A stretch of 15,719 bases of DNA, taken from the NCBI GenBank assembly GCA_015488855.1, contig WFMY01000152.1, positions 1 to 15,719 on the forward strand, written 5' to 3'. Of this stretch, positions 7,294 to 14,184 are shown piece after piece. Every line of letters starts with the position of its first letter. Position 1 is the first letter of the stretch. Below the pieces are notes generated by a model. The model did no database searches. It was not told the DNA's origin and was given only the letters and a program-made list of their open reading frames with translations. This DNA is from Helicobacteraceae bacterium (lineage in GTDB: Bacteria > Campylobacterota > Campylobacteria > Campylobacterales > Sulfurimonadaceae). Made by a program: the position numbers and the translations under genes.

Positions 7294-8614
7294 CTCTTCT
7301 CTCCATTACAATCAGTGAATCTTGTTTGTCTACTTGTTTAAAATTAAACTTTTCATAGAGACCTATAGCTGAAAAATTGTCTTCTAGTACTTTAGCTACT
7401 AATTTTTTGAGTTTAAGTTCATTAAAACCATACTCAAGTATCTTTTGCATCAACAAACTACCCACTCCTTTAAGCGTTGGCTTAGCATAAAGTCCTATCT
7501 CTGCTTCTAAATTATTTAAGTCAATACTTGTAAAATCTATAACACCTACGGCTTGACCATACTGCTTAACAACAAAATAAACCCTATCATTTTTTTCTTT
7601 AAGTGAATCAATATAAGAGATATGATTTTCTAAACCAATTGATTCTTTATCAAACATCCATTTTCTAATAGATGGATGATTTCTCCATGATAATACTTCA
7701 ATTTTTGCATCATACGATAAATCTATAAAGTTTATTAATTCGATAGCTATCTTCTCTATCTTATTTTTTTGAAAACTATCCACTACCCTATAGCCACTCT
7801 TCAGCAGATACTCATAAATATCCTCTTGATTCTTAGCCGTTTTAATCGCCAAAAAAGGCAACTCCATAAAATAAACTTCATTAACCGTAACACTAGGAGT
7901 CACAATAGCAAACCTGCTTTCATTCATCAATTTAGCTATTTGAGTAGAGTTAATATATAAATGAATCAACTCATTATCCCCTATATAAGCTTTTAAAGCA
8001 TCTAAATTTTTATTAGCTGTAGCGGTAACAACGGCTACTTTAAAATAGTGTGGAAGAAGTTCTAAAAGTTGAATATTTAAATTTTGAGTATCAGCCCCAC
8101 CCAGCGCAATAAAAACATCATAAACCTTCTCTCGTTTTATCTCTTTCTCTTGATAAAACTCCTCTCTCAAAAGCGTATATTTAGCCCCACATCTAAGCTC
8201 ACACCCCTTAGGAACTAAATCTTGATATCTTTGCTCATCTGCACTTATATTATGATTAAGCAGTATATCACAATAGTGTTTCTCATACGTATCATCAAAT
8301 GATAAAATAGTAAGTTTTGGATTTTGAATCTTTAGCTCTTTTTCAAAACCATAATCTATCTTATAATGGTCTACAACAAGCATATCTATTTGAATTTTTT
8401 TAATAAACCTATCAAGCTCTTCAGGACTATTTGTGTTTAAAATTTCTAATTGATACTCAGCTTCAATTATCTTATGGTTAATATTCCCCTCTAACTCCTG
8501 CGCAGCAAAGATAATTTGACTATTTGGGTACTGTTTAGCAAGAACTAAATCTCGCATAATGTGCCCTATACCAATAGTTGATGAAGAGTCAGCTCGAAAG
8601 AGAATTTTATGCAT
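7280..8614 (-). CDS. pseG-pseH: Fused PseG-PseH: UDP-sugar hydrolase and N-acetyltransferase of the Pse pathway
   Basis: This 444-residue protein joins two activities that are separate genes in C. jejuni and Helicobacter. Residues 1 to about 290 are PseG, a GT-B-like hydrolase that removes UDP from UDP-2,4-diacetamido-2,4,6-trideoxy-L-altrose: FRADSSSTIGIGHIMRD carries the catalytic-position H18, with LGGAD (171-175) and TPSVTVNE (239-246) in the UDP-binding half. Residues from about 294 to 444 are PseH, a GNAT enzyme that N-acetylates C4 of the UDP-amino sugar using acetyl-CoA: LSWRNHPSIRKWM (308-320), GVIDF (357-361) and the acetyl-CoA loop GLYAKPTLKGVGSLLM (374-389). The join (ELINFIDLSYDAK, near 292-304) has almost no linker; INFIDLSYDAK looks like the normal start of PseH. 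PseH acts before PseG, so the order in the chain is the reverse of the chemistry. It overlaps pseF by 8 and pseI by 14 bases. Confidence 0.93.
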   Translation of the reverse strand: MHKILFRADSSSTIGIGHIMRDLVLAKQYPNSQIIFAAQELEGNINHKIIEAEYQLEILNTNSPEELDRFIKKIQIDMLVVDHYKIDYGFEKELKIQNPKLTILSFDDTYEKHYCDILLNHNISADEQRYQDLVPKGCELRCGAKYTLLREEFYQEKEIKREKVYDVFIALGGADTQNLNIQLLELLPHYFKVAVVTATANKNLDALKAYIGDNELIHLYINSTQIAKLMNESRFAIVTPSVTVNEVYFMELPFLAIKTAKNQEDIYEYLLKSGYRVVDSFQKNKIEKIAIELINFIDLSYDAKIEVLSWRNHPSIRKWMFDKESIGLENHISYIDSLKEKNDRVYFVVKQYGQAVGVIDFTSIDLNNLEAEIGLYAKPTLKGVGSLLMQKILEYGFNELKLKKLVAKVLEDNFSAIGLYEKFNFKQVDKQDSLIVMERRDENR

Positions 8615-9311
8615 GATTCCTCTGTTCCTCTAAAACACGATACATAATCTCAGCCCTCTTCCAATCCTCTAAAGTGTCAATATCTTGCACCAAATGACGA
8701 GGTAAAACAATAGGAATAGACTCTTTCCCAAACATAATCTCATCAGATTCTTCATTTAATTTTGTCCAATAGAACTGTCCTGCATCTTGATATGCCTCTT
8801 CAAGGTCTTGTGAACGTGTCATATAATGCTCAGGCATAAACATTTCACAGCGTCCATCTTTATCTATTTTAAATGTTCTTTGAATTGGGAAAGGCATGGA
8901 TGTTGTAGAAAATGCATGAATGGCAGTAGAGTTTTTTAACTTTTCAAACCCTTCAACCAAATATTTTTTTTGAAGTAATGGAGCTGTTGCATAGATAGTA
9001 CAAGCATAATCAAACACCTCACCTCTATCTCGTAAACACTCTAGGGTATGAATAACAACTTCATCTGTTCCTGTAAAATCATCTGATAGCTCTTTAGGTC
9101 GAATAAAAGGAACATCAGCCCCATAAGCTTTAGCAATAGAAGCTATCTCTTCATCATCTGTACTTACTACCACTTTATCAAAAAGTTTTGAACTCAATGC
9201 CACCTCTATAGAGTAGGCAATAAGAGGTTTGCCATGAAACTTTTTAATATTTTTTCGAGGAATTCTTTTACTTCCACTACGTGCAGGAATCACAGCTACA
9301 ACTTTAGGCAT
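8607..9311 (-). CDS. pseF: CMP-pseudaminic acid synthetase PseF
   Basis: PseF activates pseudaminic acid with CTP to CMP-Pse, the donor for pseudaminyltransferases, in the cytoplasm. The 234-residue protein (C. jejuni about 232) has the cytidylyltransferase nucleotide loop IPARSGSKRIPRKN (8-21), STDDEEIA (50-57), SMPFPIQR in the sugar-binding region, YQDAGQFYW, and DIDTLEDW (210-217) whose aspartates coordinate metal. The reach of FPIQR and DAGQFYW is typical of PseF rather than NeuA. The ATG overlaps the pseC stop by 8 bases, and the gene ends in an 8-base overlap with pseG-pseH. Functionally it is the last step of the pathway, although the gene sits in the middle of the block. Confidence 0.94.
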   Translation of the reverse strand: MPKVVAVIPARSGSKRIPRKNIKKFHGKPLIAYSIEVALSSKLFDKVVVSTDDEEIASIAKAYGADVPFIRPKELSDDFTGTDEVVIHTLECLRDRGEVFDYACTIYATAPLLQKKYLVEGFEKLKNSTAIHAFSTTSMPFPIQRTFKIDKDGRCEMFMPEHYMTRSQDLEEAYQDAGQFYWTKLNEESDEIMFGKESIPIVLPRHLVQDIDTLEDWKRAEIMYRVLEEQRNHA

Positions 9312-10431
9312 TTAAAACCTCAAAAAGTGTTTCAATCACATACTCTTGCTCTTCATTACTTAATTTAGGAAATATTGGTAAAGAGAAACACTCCTCATAG
9401 TACCTGTCCATAACAGGAGTATCTTCATCACCATAACCCAAGCTTTTATAATAAAGCTGTTTATTGATAGGAATATAGTGTAGTTGTAATCCTATACTTC
9501 TTTCTCTCATCTTTACAAAAAGCTCTTCTTTGCTAATAAGAAGTTTAGAAAAATCTACTTGAACTACATAAAGATGATAAGAGGATTTACCATCATAAGT
9601 ATAAAGGGGTTTTATTATACTATTTTTAAAAGCTTCATCATACCGTTGTGCAATCTCAATCCGTCTTGCAATAAAATTATCCAATTTTTTAAGCTGAGAA
9701 AGCCCCAAAGCACACTGAATATCAGTCATACGATAGTTAAACCCAAGCTCTCGCATCTCATATTCCCATGGCTTCATTTCAGGTGTTTTTACCATACCAT
9801 GCCCTCTAAGTATTAGCATCTTTTCATAAAGCTCTTTAGAGTTTGTGGTAATCGCTCCACCCTCACCTGTGGTTAGGTGCTTAACAGGGTGAAACGAGAG
9901 AATTGAGACATCAGAGTTCTTACAGGAGGATGACTTGACCTCTCCCTCTTGTGCTCCAATAGCATGAGCATTGTCCTCTAATACAAGAACTCCATAGGTT
10001 TCTTTTAAGAATTGTAACTTTTTTTGATTAAGCATTCGTCCAGAAAATGCTACTCCATAGATAGCTTTGATAGAGTTGTCGTTTTTAAGTATCTTCTCAC
10101 AAAGGTCAAGGTCAATATTTCCATCATCAGCAATATCAACAAAAATTGGCTTTGCTCCAGCATAAAGAATAGCATTAGAAGTTGCCAAAAAAGAGTTTGG
10201 GGTGGTTAAGACTCTATCTCCTTTTTTTAAAAGAGCCAAAGAGGCTAAATGAAGAGCTGCCGTACCATTGGCTACAGCAATTACATACTGAACATCACAA
10301 TAATCACTTAATGCCTCTTCAAACTCTTGAACCTTTGGACCAGTGGTTAAATAGTCAGAATTTAATACCGCTACAACAGCATCAATATCCTCTTGACCAA
10401 TCCACTGTTTACCATAGGGAATAAAATCCAT
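9304..10431 (-). CDS. pseC: UDP-4-amino-4,6-dideoxy-N-acetyl-altrosamine transaminase PseC
   Basis: PseC transfers the amino group of glutamate to C4 of the PseB product, using pyridoxal phosphate. The 375-residue protein is a DegT/DnrJ/EryC1-type fold-I aminotransferase. It has VANGTAALHLA (53-63) for cofactor phosphate, LEDNAHAIGA (151-160) with D153 facing the pyridine ring, and FHPVKHLTTGEGG (180-192), where K184 is the Schiff-base lysine. FNYRMTDIQCALGLSQL follows as usual. The opening FIPYGKQWIGQEDIDAVV is characteristic of PseC. Its ATG shares one base with the pseB stop (TAATG), the tightest coupling in the locus. PglE and LegC are related enzymes; the neighbours and the N-terminal signature favour PseC. 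Confidence 0.95.
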   Translation of the reverse strand: MDFIPYGKQWIGQEDIDAVVAVLNSDYLTTGPKVQEFEEALSDYCDVQYVIAVANGTAALHLASLALLKKGDRVLTTPNSFLATSNAILYAGAKPIFVDIADDGNIDLDLCEKILKNDNSIKAIYGVAFSGRMLNQKKLQFLKETYGVLVLEDNAHAIGAQEGEVKSSSCKNSDVSILSFHPVKHLTTGEGGAITTNSKELYEKMLILRGHGMVKTPEMKPWEYEMRELGFNYRMTDIQCALGLSQLKKLDNFIARRIEIAQRYDEAFKNSIIKPLYTYDGKSSYHLYVVQVDFSKLLISKEELFVKMRERSIGLQLHYIPINKQLYYKSLGYGDEDTPVMDRYYEECFSLPIFPKLSNEEQEYVIETLFEVLNA

Positions 10432-11426
10432 TACAGATACTCTTTTGCCATCTCTAAAAGCTCTTCATGGGTTAACCACTCAGTATTGTTTCCTGAATTA
10501 TATTCAAATCCTTGCTCTACCGGAACACCTTTTTCACCTAATTGATTAACAGAAAAGTCTGACATATTTGTAAACTGGATAGTAGGTTTAATCACAAAGT
10601 GGTCATTAAACTCTAGTGTTAAATGAGAATCATCAGCAGGACACATAATCTCATGTAGTTTTTCCCCTGGGCGAATACCTATAATCTTATGAGAAAGGTT
10701 AGGTGCCATTGCCTTAGCCAATTCGGTGATATACATTGAAGGAATTTTAGGAATAAATATCTCACCACCATACATCCGTTCAAAATCTTTAAGAACAAAG
10801 TTTACCCCATCTTCAAGCGTAATTAAAAAACGAGTCATCTTCTCATCAGTAATTGGTAACTCTGTTGCTCCATTATCGATAAGCTTCTTAAAAAATGGAA
10901 TAACTGAACCACGTGAACCAGTAACATTACCATAACGAACTACTGAAAAACGGGTTCGTCTACTTCCTACCATGTTATTAGCTGCTACAAATAGTTTGTC
11001 TGAAGCCAATTTAGTTGCGCCATAAAGATTAATAGGATTGGCAGCTTTATCAGTAGAGAGTGCTATCACCTTGTCCACATCACATGCCAATGCTGCCTCA
11101 ATCACATTTTGAGCACCATCAATATTGGTCTTGATACATTCCATAGGATTATACTCAGCTACAGGAACATGCTTTAACGCTGCGGCATGGATAACATAAT
11201 CTACTTCAAGCATAGCCTCTTTTAATCTTGCAGCATCACGCACATCTCCAATAAAGTAACGCATACACTTATCAGTAAATTCTTGCGCCATTTCATACTG
11301 TTTTAACTCATCTCTACTAAATATGATTATTTTATTTGGTTTATATTTGGAAAGAATAATCTGCGTATATTTCTTTCCAAAACTCCCTGTTCCACCCGTG
11401 ATTAATATATTTTTATTGTTGAACAT
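10431..11426 (-). CDS. pseB: UDP-GlcNAc 4,6-dehydratase (C5-inverting) PseB
   Basis: PseB starts the pathway by converting UDP-GlcNAc to UDP-2-acetamido-2,6-dideoxy-L-arabino-hexos-4-ulose. The 331-residue soluble short-chain dehydrogenase has the NAD(P) loop TGGTGSFG (10-17), AALKHVPVAEYNP (82-94), and STDKAANPINLYGATK (124-139), carrying catalytic D126, K127, Y135 and K139 in the same spacing as Helicobacter pylori FlaA1. Unlike the PglF homologue nearby it has no membrane domain and keeps the active-site tyrosine, both expected for PseB. A ribosome site AAAGG lies seven bases before the ATG. This is the first gene of the five-gene Pse block, and 58 bases containing a hairpin separate it from wzz. 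Confidence 0.96.
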   Translation of the reverse strand: MFNNKNILITGGTGSFGKKYTQIILSKYKPNKIIIFSRDELKQYEMAQEFTDKCMRYFIGDVRDAARLKEAMLEVDYVIHAAALKHVPVAEYNPMECIKTNIDGAQNVIEAALACDVDKVIALSTDKAANPINLYGATKLASDKLFVAANNMVGSRRTRFSVVRYGNVTGSRGSVIPFFKKLIDNGATELPITDEKMTRFLITLEDGVNFVLKDFERMYGGEIFIPKIPSMYITELAKAMAPNLSHKIIGIRPGEKLHEIMCPADDSHLTLEFNDHFVIKPTIQFTNMSDFSVNQLGEKGVPVEQGFEYNSGNNTEWLTHEELLEMAKEYL

Positions 11427-11450
11427 ATATATACCTTTTCTAAATTAATA

Positions 11451-11472
11451 CCTACGGTTTAAAATACCGAGG
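11451..11472 (-). other. Imperfect hairpin between wzz and pseB
   Basis: Read on the minus strand, CCTCGGT and ACCGTAGG can pair into seven base pairs with one bulged T around a seven-base AT loop. TATTAATTT follows. It lies in the 58-base gap after the wzz stop and 25 bases before the pseB ATG. It could be a weak terminator or attenuator lowering read-through into the pse genes, or a stability element. The stem is short and the trailing U-run interrupted, so a strong terminator is unlikely. Confidence 0.35.
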
Positions 11473-11484
11473 ATGTCCATACTT

Positions 11485-12342
11485 TCATTCTTCTTCCCTA
11501 ACACCCTTTAAAAACTCTAAAAAGAAAACCAAAAAGATAGAGAGCATTAAGCCTGTAATAAATGCTACGATAACAATAAGTACTTTTTTAGGCTTCACTG
11601 GTTTGTCTAGAACTTCCACTTCTCCTACTATATGCGTCTGCTTAATGCGTAAAGGAGTAATGGAAAGTTCTTTATCATAGACATTTGCTTTTAAAGTAGA
11701 TATACGTGCTTGCAATGATTGTATAGTTTTTTGATTCTGACTAATCTGTATCGTATAAATTCCAGCAAGTGCAGCATCTTCAGCTGTGATATTCATAATT
11801 TTTTGACTATAGTTATCTAAAGTTTTTTCTATTTTTTCTAAATTCTGTTTAGCCGTTTCTATATCTTCTCGTGTTAATGCAATTAACTCTTTCTTTGAGT
11901 TAACATAGGTATCAATTTTCTCTTGATATTCTTTTTCTATCTTTTGGATAATTTTTTCAACAAGTGCAATGGCTTCTTCATTGCTATGTCCCTCAGCAGT
12001 AACGGTAAATACACCTTTTGCTTGTTTATTTAGCCCGATAGACTTCACCTTAGGGTAATGCCTTTTTTTCTTAGATTTTACCCCATAAATATATTCTAAT
12101 TTCTGTTTTATATCTGCTACATTATCTAACGATTTTTCATCTTTAGTTCCTGCTTCCAGTTTACCTATTTCTATCATAGCTTTTACTTCATACACAGGTT
12201 TGGCTGTCCACGCATAGACAGCTGCAAAAAGCGTCACTAGTAATGTTATCAATAAAATCATTTTTTTACGTCTTTTCAACGTTTGAAACAACTCGCTTAA
12301 ATCTATCGTATTTTCTTGCAATTGTACTGTCTGATTATTCAT
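11485..12342 (-). CDS. Wzz-type polysaccharide chain-length determinant
   Basis: The product is a polysaccharide co-polymerase of the inner membrane, the family that sets the modal length of O-antigen or related chains. Counted from the ATG at 12342 it has 285 residues. One membrane helix lies near 28-46 (after a KRRKK positive patch) and a second near 254-277, preceded by a proline-rich KPVKPKK as in Wzz proteins. Between them lies a periplasmic domain with a long charged helical stretch, about 120-220, probably coiled coil. There is no C-terminal tyrosine kinase domain, so it is the Wzz rather than the Wzc form. A GTG at 12348 would add two residues, but it is part of the ribosome site itself. 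It lies between pglF and pseB. No Wzy polymerase is recognisable in the window, so which glycan it controls is open. Confidence 0.85.
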   Translation of the reverse strand: MNNQTVQLQENTIDLSELFQTLKRRKKMILLITLLVTLFAAVYAWTAKPVYEVKAMIEIGKLEAGTKDEKSLDNVADIKQKLEYIYGVKSKKKRHYPKVKSIGLNKQAKGVFTVTAEGHSNEEAIALVEKIIQKIEKEYQEKIDTYVNSKKELIALTREDIETAKQNLEKIEKTLDNYSQKIMNITAEDAALAGIYTIQISQNQKTIQSLQARISTLKANVYDKELSITPLRIKQTHIVGEVEVLDKPVKPKKVLIVIVAFITGLMLSIFLVFFLEFLKGVREEE

Positions 12343-12345
12343 TTT

Positions 12346-12352
12346 CACCTCT
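12346..12352 (-). promoter_or_regulatory. Ribosome binding site that fixes the wzz start
   Basis: AGAGGTG on the minus strand is a strong Shine-Dalgarno match three bases before the ATG at 12342 (GAGG itself is five bases away). The in-frame GTG at 12348 forms its last bases and therefore cannot be served by it, so the ATG is the likely start. Confidence 0.75.
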
Positions 12353-12384
12353 TATTTATGTCTAGTATCTTAACATCTTCATAC

Positions 12385-14118
12385 TTATTTGTTTGCTTTA
12401 TGTGTAAATTCAGGGACTATCTTTTTTAAAGCTTTGAGTATATCATCTTCACAAAGTAATTGATCAATGTCTTTATTGAGTGTCTCCATATTATATTTAG
12501 TAGGTGATGCAACTGTGATAGACTGATACTCCGTATGCATATCACTATCATCGATGAGTAACTCTTCGTAGAGTTTCTCTCCCGGTCTTAATCCTGTAAA
12601 TTCTATCTCTATATCCTCACGTCCGCTTAAGTCTATCATTTTTTGTGCCAAATCTACTATCTTAATGGGTTCTCCCATATCCAATATAAATATCTCTCCA
12701 CCTTTACCAATGGCTCCTGCTTGCAGCACAAGCTCACAAGCTTCCGGAATAAGCATAAAGTAGCGCGTAATATCAGGATGCGTCACTGTAATATTTTGAC
12801 CATTTTCAATTTGTTGTTTAAATTTAGGTATCACAGAACCACTTGACCCCAATACATTACCAAAACGTACTGCCACAATATCTGTACCATGTCCATTTGA
12901 ATTCTGAGCATAAAGTTCACAAACTCTTTTTGTAGCCCCCATAACATTGGTAGGACGTACTGCTTTATCTGTACTGATAAGAATAAATTTCTCCACATTA
13001 TTCTCAATAGCCACATCAATAGTATTTTTAGTGCCAATAATATTATTAAGAATTCCCTCTTCCATATTGGCTTCAACCATAGGTACATGTTTGTATGCTG
13101 CTGCATGTATCACTATTTCCGGATGGTACACTGCAAATGTCTTTTGAAGTTGTTCTTTATGTACAACCGATTGCATCACACACACCACATCTGCTTTATC
13201 ACCTATCTCCTGTTCTATCTGGTAAAGGTTAAACTCACTATGGTCAAGTAAGATAAGTTTTTTTGCTCCAAACTTTACACACTGCCTTACAATTTCTGAC
13301 CCTATGCTTCCTCCTGCACCAGTAATAAGAATGGTTTTATTTTTGATAAAAATAGAGATCATACCCTTATCTAAATCTTGAGGATGTCTGGCAAGTAAAT
13401 CACTGACTGAAACTTCTTTTAACTGTGAAGAAAAAGGTTTGTCTATAAGTATATTATCCATAGAAGGCAACACCTTAATTTCATCAAAATAATCATTGAG
13501 CCGTTCGTAAATTTCTTTAATGCGTACTGTAGATGCTGAAGGCATCGCTATCACAAGAAGATCCAGTTTTCTATCTACCAATTTGGATTTGAGTTTTTCT
13601 TTTGAAATAATAGGTATACCATCAATACTTCTTTTTTGCAAAGAAGAATCATCATCGATAAAATACTTGACTTTATAGGCTGTAGGAGAAAATTCTTCTG
13701 CCAATTTCAAGCCTGCTTTCCCTGCTCCATAAATAGCCACCGTTTTGGTTTTTAGCACCTGACTCTTGTTGATAAAAAAATAGTAACCATACATCAAAAA
13801 ATTAATAGCAAAAAGATACACAAAAAGTTCTGCAACAAAAAAACTGATATAGACTTTACCATAAAAAATAGGTACATACATCGCAAATGCCACAAAATAG
13901 ACGATACTCTTCATGAGAAATGTTTTTTGGGATGCTTTACTCCAGGAGAGAGAAAAATCTTTAAACATAACCACAGAGGCAATAAGTCGCATGACAATAA
14001 CAATAAGAACAACTTTGAGAAGAAATGGTTGATGAAATATCCAAAAAGTCCAAGAAAAAGTAAGAGAAGAGAGACAAATAATGACCAAAATGTTTAAAAA
14101 ACGTTTATCTATATGCAT
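12385..14118 (-). CDS. pglF: Membrane-bound UDP-GlcNAc 4,6-dehydratase, PglF/WbpM type
   Basis: The enzyme dehydrates UDP-GlcNAc to UDP-2-acetamido-2,6-dideoxy-D-xylo-hexos-4-ulose with retention at C5, the first step to di-N-acetylbacillosamine in Campylobacter N-glycans, or to QuiNAc/FucNAc-type sugars elsewhere. It has 577 residues (C. jejuni PglF 590). About four membrane helices (8-26, 33-52, 70-87, 90-115) precede a first Rossmann-like domain (YGAGKAG, 130-136). The catalytic domain has GAGGSIGSE (267-275), AAAYKHVPMVEAN (339-351) and STDKAVRPTNVMGATK (382-397). D384, K385 and K397 are kept, and methionine 393 replaces the usual tyrosine, the mark of the large PglF/WbpM class. AGAGGA lies nine bases before the ATG. 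PglE and PglD, needed to finish bacillosamine, are not in the window. The family is certain; pglF rather than wbpM/capD is favoured by the PglK and PglB context. Confidence 0.9.
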   Translation of the reverse strand: MHIDKRFLNILVIICLSSLTFSWTFWIFHQPFLLKVVLIVIVMRLIASVVMFKDFSLSWSKASQKTFLMKSIVYFVAFAMYVPIFYGKVYISFFVAELFVYLFAINFLMYGYYFFINKSQVLKTKTVAIYGAGKAGLKLAEEFSPTAYKVKYFIDDDSSLQKRSIDGIPIISKEKLKSKLVDRKLDLLVIAMPSASTVRIKEIYERLNDYFDEIKVLPSMDNILIDKPFSSQLKEVSVSDLLARHPQDLDKGMISIFIKNKTILITGAGGSIGSEIVRQCVKFGAKKLILLDHSEFNLYQIEQEIGDKADVVCVMQSVVHKEQLQKTFAVYHPEIVIHAAAYKHVPMVEANMEEGILNNIIGTKNTIDVAIENNVEKFILISTDKAVRPTNVMGATKRVCELYAQNSNGHGTDIVAVRFGNVLGSSGSVIPKFKQQIENGQNITVTHPDITRYFMLIPEACELVLQAGAIGKGGEIFILDMGEPIKIVDLAQKMIDLSGREDIEIEFTGLRPGEKLYEELLIDDSDMHTEYQSITVASPTKYNMETLNKDIDQLLCEDDILKALKKIVPEFTHKANK

Positions 14119-14155
14119 CTATTTTTATCCTCTGTCTCACTTCTATTCTTTGCGT

Positions 14156-14161
14156 ATTATA
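14156..14161 (-). promoter_or_regulatory. Possible -10 promoter element upstream of pglF
   Basis: A perfect TATAAT on the minus strand lies in the 66-base gap before pglF, within an AT-rich run (AATAGTATATAATACGC). Initiation about seven bases downstream would leave a leader of roughly 30 bases with the pglF ribosome site. There is no TTGACA-like -35, but Campylobacterota sigma-70 promoters commonly lack one. In such AT-rich DNA the hexamer can occur by chance. Confidence 0.35.
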
Positions 14162-14184
14162 TACTATTTTATGTATTGGATAGA

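Noticed and set aside
6268..11426. A sialic acid (Neu) or legionaminic acid pathway instead of pseudaminic acid
   Set aside because: PseB with its Tyr active site, a PseC-type N-terminus, a UDP-sugar hydrolase of PseG type and PseH GNAT motifs together specify the Pse route. No hydrolyzing epimerase (NeuC/LegG) and no GDP-sugar enzymes are present.
12831..13106. A 91-codon minus-strand open frame inside pglF
   Set aside because: It is an out-of-frame shadow of the pglF catalytic domain, whose own frame is intact with all motifs.
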